In this document: piece by piece, positions 7,162-9,815 of the stretch
Numbering within the stretch: the stretch's first letter is position 1
How the letters are laid out: the number at the start of each line of letters is the position of its first letter
Assembly (NCBI GenBank): GCA_035628335.1
Contig: DASPKA010000009.1
Coordinates: 1 to 9,815, forward strand
Origin: DASPKA01 sp035628335
GTDB lineage: Bacteria > Patescibacteriota > Doudnabacteria > UBA920
Direction: 5' to 3'
Length of the DNA stretch: 9,815 bases
Made by a program: the position numbers and the translations under genes
Notes under the pieces: generated by a model
Seen by the model: the letters and a program-made list of their open reading frames with translations, nothing else
Databases searched by the model: none
Told to the model about the DNA's origin: nothing

Positions 7162-7185
7162 AAAAATTCCAGCAATGGGATTTTT
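7162..7185 (+). terminator. Terminator of the HU gene
   Basis: AAAAATTCC (7162-7170) pairs with GGGATTTTT (7177-7185) through nine pairs including one G-U, around loop AGCAAT, ending in T5. It lies 8 nt after the HU stop. Confidence 0.75.
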
Positions 7186-7304
7186 AGAGCGAGAGCTGGG
7201 TCATAGCCCCAATGATTGTCCTTTGGATGCGGACAATACCTTGACAAAGCCGCAGTACTAACTCCGTCCCACATCTTCGCACCCCCACGCCGCGCGTAGT
7301 TTCA
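7186..7304. other. GC-rich non-coding stretch with a short hairpin, identity unknown
   Basis: This stretch is richer in GC than its flanks and includes a C/G run near 7280-7297. A hairpin pairs ATTGTCC (7215-7221) with GGACAAT (7231-7237). A 38-codon minus-strand reading frame (7274 down to 7158; it contains CPHPKDNHWGYDP) runs through it and the HU terminator. I can assign neither an RNA family nor a protein family. Confidence 0.3.
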
Positions 7305-7336
7305 AAAGCCGCTCCGGTCTAGACCAGGGCGGCTTT
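7305..7336. terminator. Long GC-rich hairpin, possible terminator
   Basis: Arms 7305-7319 and 7322-7336 pair over 15 positions with one G-U and one C-A mismatch, around a 2-nt centre. The flanking tracts are only A4 and T3, so terminator function is uncertain. It ends 5 nt before the -35 box of the next gene. Confidence 0.5.
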
Positions 7337-7341
7337 CATAT

Positions 7342-7370
7342 TTGAACCTATTGTATAGGTATGATAGAAT
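7342..7370 (+). promoter_or_regulatory. Promoter giving an apparently leaderless transcript
   Basis: TTGAAC (7342-7347), a 17-bp spacer and TAGAAT (7365-7370) form a good sigma70-type pair. The expected start, about 7 nt downstream, coincides with the ATG at 7377. An overlapping TATGAT (7360-7365) is an alternative -10. Confidence 0.65.
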
Positions 7371-7376
7371 ACATAC

Positions 7377-8039
7377 ATGGTTCCGAAAGAATTAAAACAA
7401 AAAGCATACGATTTAAGAGATGCAGGACATTCGTATAAGTTTATAGAGAAAGAATTAGGCATCAATCGGAGTACGCTCTCTGGGTGGTTTGCACGACGGC
7501 CGTTTAATCCCAACCATTATACGTTGGAAAAAATACGAAATGGCCCTAAGATATCAGCTCAGAAAAGGATAAAGCAGAGACTAGAACATACTGCCTTATT
7601 GTTGGAAAAAGCAAGAAATGAATTAGGAGATGTTTCCAATAGAGATCTTTTTATGCTAGGCTTAGGGTTGTATTTAGGAGAAGGAGCAAAAAGTTATGAT
7701 CATATAAAAATTTCAAATGCAGACCCGCTAATTATAAAATTAGCAATAAAATGGTTTAGGAGTATTTTTTCCTTGATTGATAATAATTTTTCCCTCAGGA
7801 TACACTCATATCCCGATCTAGATATTAAGCAGGTAGAGCAGTTTTGGTTGTCCGCAACAAACCTCCCGGTGAGGTGTCTTCGTCGGACAATTATTGATGA
7901 TCGACAAAAGGTCTTAGGTAAGCGTGGAAAATTACCATATGGCACAGCGCACCTTACAGTTTTAGCTGCTGGTAACCCAGATCACGGAGTAACTTTGGCT
8001 CGTCTTATTAGGGGATACATGAAGGCAGTGACAGAATAA
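7377..8039 (+). CDS. HTH plus LAGLIDADG-like protein, possible homing-endonuclease relative
   Basis: The protein has 220 residues. Residues 1-42 form a helix-turn-helix (KQKAYDLRDAGHSYKFIEKE then LGINRSTLSGWFARR). A basic helical linker (45-88) follows. From residue 93 comes MLGLGLYLGEGAK, which resembles a LAGLIDADG helix with Glu102 in the acidic position, followed by ISNADP, IHSYPDLDIKQVEQFW and LPYGTAHLTV, features I associate with a CPR family of HTH/LAGLIDADG-like proteins. Only one such helix is present, so an active form would need to dimerise; DNA binding without cleavage is equally possible. The promoter places the transcript start at the ATG. The coding sequence seems more AT-rich than its neighbours and ends 6 nt before tRNA-Gly, which fits a transferred gene but does not prove it. 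Confidence 0.7.
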   Translation: MVPKELKQKAYDLRDAGHSYKFIEKELGINRSTLSGWFARRPFNPNHYTLEKIRNGPKISAQKRIKQRLEHTALLLEKARNELGDVSNRDLFMLGLGLYLGEGAKSYDHIKISNADPLIIKLAIKWFRSIFSLIDNNFSLRIHSYPDLDIKQVEQFWLSATNLPVRCLRRTIIDDRQKVLGKRGKLPYGTAHLTVLAAGNPDHGVTLARLIRGYMKAVTE

Positions 8040-8045
8040 ATTTTT

Positions 8046-8119
8046 GCGGGTATAGTATAGTGATCGTACGGCGCCCTTCCAAGGCGTAGGGACGGGTTTG
8101 ATTCCCGTTACCCGCTCCA
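8046..8119 (+). tRNA. tRNA-Gly (anticodon UCC)
   Basis: A full cloverleaf with encoded CCA can be drawn. The acceptor GCGGGTA pairs perfectly with TACCCGC (8109-8115). The D stem is GTAT/GTAC around AGTGATC. The anticodon stem GCGCC/GGCGT holds loop CTTCCAA, with anticodon TCC at 8078-8080. The T stem ACGGG/CCCGT holds loop TTTGATT. The usual C56 is U (8099) and G19 is A (8063), a compensating change; C21 also replaces the usual A. No separate promoter was seen, so it may be read from the preceding gene. Confidence 0.93.
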
Positions 8120-8152
8120 AACAAAAACTGCCCATCTGGGCAGTTTTTGTTT
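8119..8152 (+). terminator. Terminator after tRNA-Gly
   Basis: A perfect 16-bp palindrome (8119-8134 and 8137-8152, core ACTGCCCA/TGGGCAGT) ends in TTTTTGTTTT and begins at the last base of the tRNA's CCA. Confidence 0.9.
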
Positions 8153-8233
8153 TGCAATCATATTTATAGTACATTAATTAACATATATTACCATGACAAA
8201 TCAAATCTTTTCACAATCCCTTCATTTTTAGGA

Positions 8234-8262
8234 TGGTATAATGTAGGTACTCTTACGAGTAC
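8234..8262 (+). promoter_or_regulatory. Extended -10 promoter and 5' hairpin of the secreted-protein gene
   Basis: TGG directly precedes TATAAT (8237-8242), a strong extended -10; no good -35 is seen. The expected start near 8249 falls in a small inverted repeat, GTACTC (8247-8252), TTAC, GAGTAC (8257-8262), which could be a 5'-end hairpin or an operator. Confidence 0.6.
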
Positions 8263-8284
8263 ATCAAATTAAAGAGTATACACC

Positions 8285-8980
8285 ATGAAGAAGTCACGTT
8301 TAGTGTTTCTTCTATTTGTGCTGGGTGGCATTATAGCACCCAGTTTGGTACAATCTGCCGACCACGCGGTCGGAGTTAACATCAATCGAGTAACTTCAGA
8401 CCCAGTGGAGCTAGGAGTTGGGAGAAGAGTGCACCCATGTCCACCTGAGCCCAAGTCGCTTCCAGTTACCGATGGTCCCAACTGGGTTGTCAGGTTCAAG
8501 ACTTACGTAATTCCAGACTCAATCTCTGTGGAAACCAACCATAATTTGTTTGAATACGACATTGAGTGGTATGACCACAACTTGGGGACAGGAAAAGCGA
8601 CACACTATCCGAGAGAATGTCCACTTAGCCTGGCAATGGAGCTGGCTGTTAAGCACTTTGCTTTGACAGACATAATCATTCTCCGGAATGATTTCACGTT
8701 GAAACGACTCGGGGCCAACTGGACTGGAGATGAGGCTGGGCTTCGAAAGGTTATCGACGTTTACATCCGAGCCTATGATAAAAGGCAAGGTGTTACGGTA
8801 ACATTTTTGGATACTGTTAAAGTTGAACCTTGCTACAGCAGAGCATATACCGGCATTAACACCATAGTAACAGGGGAAGCTTCTTACGCTTCATTTGGCT
8901 TCGGTAGGGCTCCTGAGGTACAGGTAGTCAGTGATTCTCAGGCCAAAGCTTGCAGAGTAACGCGACCAATTGATTGGTAA
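8285..8980 (+). CDS. Secreted four-cysteine protein, unknown function
   Basis: The protein has 231 residues. MKKSRLVFLLFVLGGIIAPS starts a clear signal peptide, with cleavage likely near residue 25 (VQSA/D). The mature part has four Cys (in HPCPPEP, RECPLS, EPCYSRA and KACRVT), an even number that would allow two disulfides. The middle is a mix of strands and helices (WVVRFKTYVIPDSISVE, LSLAMELAVKHFALTDIIIL, LRKVIDVYIRAYDK). There is no second membrane segment and no lipobox. No family or active site was recognised. An AGAG lies 8 nt upstream of the ATG, a weak ribosome site. It has its own promoter and terminator and appears to be a single-gene unit. Confidence 0.8.
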   Translation: MKKSRLVFLLFVLGGIIAPSLVQSADHAVGVNINRVTSDPVELGVGRRVHPCPPEPKSLPVTDGPNWVVRFKTYVIPDSISVETNHNLFEYDIEWYDHNLGTGKATHYPRECPLSLAMELAVKHFALTDIIILRNDFTLKRLGANWTGDEAGLRKVIDVYIRAYDKRQGVTVTFLDTVKVEPCYSRAYTGINTIVTGEASYASFGFGRAPEVQVVSDSQAKACRVTRPIDW

Positions 8981-9000
8981 AGCACACTTTCCGCACTTTG

Positions 9001-9035
9001 TGGGTTGGCGGCAGGACTAAACTGCCGCCAACCCA
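9001..9035 (+). terminator. Hairpin after the secreted-protein gene
   Basis: A perfect 14-bp GC-rich stem (9001-9014 with 9022-9035, core GGGTTGGCGGCAG) encloses loop GACTAAA. The T7 tract is only at 9048-9054, so the adjacent palindrome may do the terminating. Confidence 0.6.
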
Positions 9036-9060
9036 ACTCTTTAAAATATTTTTTTCTAAC

Positions 9061-9093
9061 AAATAAAAAACCACCTAAGGTGGTTTTTTATTT
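9061..9093. terminator. Bidirectional terminator between protein gene and minus-strand tRNA-like unit
   Basis: Sixteen bases (9061-9076) are perfectly mirrored at 9078-9093 around one A. The core CCACCT/AGGTGG is flanked by A6 and T6. On the minus strand it begins at the CCA end of the tRNA-Pro-like unit. Confidence 0.85.
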
Positions 9094-9119
9094 GGTCGGG
9101 GTGCTGGGAATCGAACCCA
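9093..9119 (-). repeat. 27-bp direct repeat of the tRNA-Pro 3' end (second copy 9312-9338)
   Basis: The T-loop, one T-stem strand, acceptor strand, discriminator and CCA of tRNA-Pro occur identically at 9093-9119 and 9312-9338, 219 bp apart. Duplicated tRNA 3' ends are typical of integrase attachment sites, but the 192-bp interval holds no gene, so deletion of an element or duplication of the tRNA are both possible. Confidence 0.8.
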
Positions 9120-9194
9120 CCTCACGCTGACTTCAACTTCCTTCGGTCGTTTCAGTCATTCTCACTTCGTGAGAATACGCTGCGGCGGGCCCCG
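9093..9194 (-). pseudogene. tRNA-Pro-like unit with replaced D and anticodon arms
   Basis: On the minus strand it starts CGGGG (9194-9190), able to pair with the CCCCG of the acceptor, and ends with a T-arm and CCA identical to tRNA-Pro over 27 bp. No proline anticodon loop lies between. Instead there is a perfect hairpin (9158-9165 with 9169-9176) and a modular rod (9129-9157) of stems of 4, 3 and 2 bp separated by 2x2 internal loops. One T-stem pair is lost (G opposite G). It is either a decayed copy or a tRNA-like RNA with new arms; its own terminator (9061-9093) follows. Confidence 0.55.
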
Positions 9195-9199
9195 TCGCT

Positions 9200-9227
9200 A
9201 AAAACTTGCCATTCAAGGCAAGTTTTT
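9200..9227. terminator. Hairpin with A5/T5 flanks upstream of the tRNA-Pro-like unit
   Basis: AAAAACTTGCC (9200-9210) pairs perfectly with GGCAAGTTTTT (9217-9227) around ATTCAA. It could act as a terminator on either strand and separates the intact tRNA-Pro from the damaged copy downstream of it. Confidence 0.7.
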
Positions 9228-9272
9228 GCCCTTCTGGCCGCTCTTCGGTTCGATTGGAAAATTTGTGCCAAG

Positions 9273-9309
9273 AAATAAGAAAAACCTCAGTACGAGGTCT
9301 TTCTTATTT
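9273..9309 (-). terminator. Terminator of tRNA-Pro
   Basis: A 10-bp AT-rich stem (9273-9282 with 9300-9309), one A-C mismatch and a 5-bp ACCTC/GAGGT stem enclose loop AGTAC. On the minus strand it lies 2 nt after the tRNA-Pro CCA and reads into a T-rich tract. Confidence 0.8.
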
Positions 9310-9311
9310 TC

Positions 9312-9385
9312 TGGTCGGGGTGCTGGGAATCGAACCCAGTCTACTCGCTCCCAAAGCGAACGTACTACCGGTATACTACACCCCG
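9312..9385 (-). tRNA. tRNA-Pro (anticodon UGG)
   Basis: The 74-nt cloverleaf is complete with encoded CCA. The acceptor CGGGGTG/CACCCCG has the C1-G72 pair typical of bacterial tRNA-Pro. The D stem is GTAT/GTAC around ACCGGTA (canonical GG). The anticodon stem TTCGC/GCGAG holds loop TTTGGGA (anticodon TGG), and the T stem CTGGG/CCCAG holds the standard loop TTCGATT. A dedicated terminator follows. Confidence 0.95.
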
Positions 9386-9399
9386 AGAACTATGTACGG

Positions 9400-9637
9400 A
9401 CCCAATGTTGGGTTCGATTTTGAGCGAAGCGAACAATTTGGAATTTTTAGCGGCAAGGCCGCGAGAGGAAAAGTAGGGTAGTCCTTGTACTTGGGGTTTC
9501 CCCAAGTGGAAAGGACATGCTCACCAGGGAAGCTTCATTCCCGATGCTGCATCGGGATGGAGGGGTTGTTCCTGAAGGAGCCCCGATTCCGAATCGGGGT
9601 CCTGCTCAGGTCGGCGATGCTAGCCCTATAATAGCAT
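9400..9637. repeat. Cluster of perfect short palindromes in non-coding spacer
   Basis: No credible gene lies here. Stem-loops include ACCCAA/TTGGGT (9400-9413), GCGGC/GCCGC (9450-9462), a nested pair GTCCTT/AAGGAC with ACTTGGGG/CCCCAAGT inside (9481-9516), a 9+1+9 palindrome at 9539-9557, another at 9581-9599, and ATGCTA/TAGCAT (9617-9637). Each is a different sequence, so this is not one repeated element. Confidence 0.75.
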
Positions 9638-9638
9638 A

Positions 9639-9723
9639 CCAGTCTACTCGCTCCCAAAGCGAGCGGTACCCGCCCCTACGGGCGGGTCGCCCAAAGGGGC
9701 GACTACCGGTATACGACATCCCG
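9639..9723 (-). pseudogene. Interrupted tRNA-Pro copy with hairpin insertion
   Basis: On the minus strand the first 22 nt match the intact tRNA-Pro acceptor/D-arm with two changes (13 identical bp at 9702-9714 versus 9364-9376). The anticodon arm and variable loop match over 24 bp (9639-9662 versus 9336-9359), including the TGG anticodon. Between these blocks, where the intact gene has about 4 nt, there are about 39 nt made of two perfect GC-rich hairpins: ACCCGCCC/GGGCGGGT (9668-9687) and GTCGCCC/GGGCGAC (9686-9703). The T-arm and CCA end are missing, so it should not give a normal tRNA. Confidence 0.65.
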
Positions 9724-9728
9724 TCGTC

Positions 9729-9796
9729 GTAGTGTTCTACAACCAATGGATAACCTGCTCAGAGCAGCAGCTTCTCCATTGGTCTCCGCACACTAC
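9729..9796. other. Nested rod-like hairpin, possible structured RNA
   Basis: Three stems stack concentrically: GTAGTGT (9729-9735) with ACACTAC (9790-9796), ACCAATGGA (9742-9750) with TCCATTGGT (9775-9783), and CTGCT (9755-9759) with AGCAG (9763-9767). The outer internal loop is 6x6 nt and the next is 4x7 nt. No RNA family was recognised. The strand is undetermined and the window ends 19 nt later. Confidence 0.5.
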
Positions 9797-9815
9797 TCCT
9801 CTTCCCAAATGATCG

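Noticed and set aside
7962..8174. Minus-strand frame of 70 codons with VTGIKPVPTPWKGAV
   Set aside because: It is the antisense translation of tRNA-Gly and its terminator, a known annotation artefact, and it overlaps the end of the HTH/LAGLIDADG gene.
9206..9481. Plus-strand frames containing VLGIEPSLLAPKANVLPVYYT
   Set aside because: This peptide is the antisense translation of tRNA-Pro on the other strand, a familiar false protein; the frame also crosses two terminator-like hairpins.
9517..9732. Plus-strand 71-codon frame containing YQSTRSQSERYPPLRAG
   Set aside because: It lies over the interrupted tRNA-Pro copy and several palindromes, and the peptide has no protein-like pattern.
9729..9796. 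SRP RNA (4.5S) candidate because of the AGCAGC near the apical loop
   Set aside because: The conserved GGAA tetraloop and symmetric SRP loop pattern are not where they should be on either strand.

Overview
The window looks like a chromosomal piece of an uncultured Patescibacteria/CPR bacterium, most likely of the Parcubacteria group. This is inferred from protein architecture, not from a search. A 1132-residue secreted protein joins an N-terminal 'LYAGISVG..EMSPR' beta domain, tail-fibre-like repeats, a jelly-roll region and a 'SSTPGVADKAT' C-terminal module, a layout I associate with these genomes. A LytR_C protein carries the LAKLSKIYVVPEGE-type extracytoplasmic segment, and most genes lack a good Shine-Dalgarno sequence. 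Stops are TAA, TAG and TGA, so UGA does not appear to be recoded.

Positions 1-4938 hold three + strand cell-surface genes. The first is cut by the window edge (FN3-like domains plus a C-terminal membrane anchor) and ends inside its own terminator palindrome. A new promoter then serves two tightly spaced genes: a membrane-anchored low-complexity protein (751-1533) and the large secreted fibre-like protein (1540-4938). Positions 4939-7376 hold a LytR_C membrane protein (+), a convergent unknown membrane protein (-) sharing a bidirectional terminator with it, and an HU-family DNA-binding protein (+). Both the LytR_C gene and the HU gene are preceded by a leader of about 140 nt that folds into a long imperfect hairpin built from AGC-containing words and has no Shine-Dalgarno sequence; this shared layout is one of the two oddest features here.

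Positions 7377-8284 hold an apparently leaderless HTH/LAGLIDADG-like protein followed 6 nt later by tRNA-Gly(UCC), whose conserved G19-C56 tertiary pair is replaced by A19-U56. Positions 8285-8980 encode an unrecognised secreted protein with four cysteines.

From 8981 to the end no credible protein gene is present. The minus strand has one intact tRNA-Pro(UGG), flanked by two damaged or rearranged tRNA-Pro-like copies. One keeps the T-arm/acceptor/CCA end with the other arms replaced by two hairpins; the other keeps the D and anticodon arms with two GC-rich hairpins inserted between them. The spacer is packed with perfect short palindromes and ends in a nested 68-nt rod-like hairpin. This hairpin-laden tRNA-Pro region is the strongest candidate for something undescribed.
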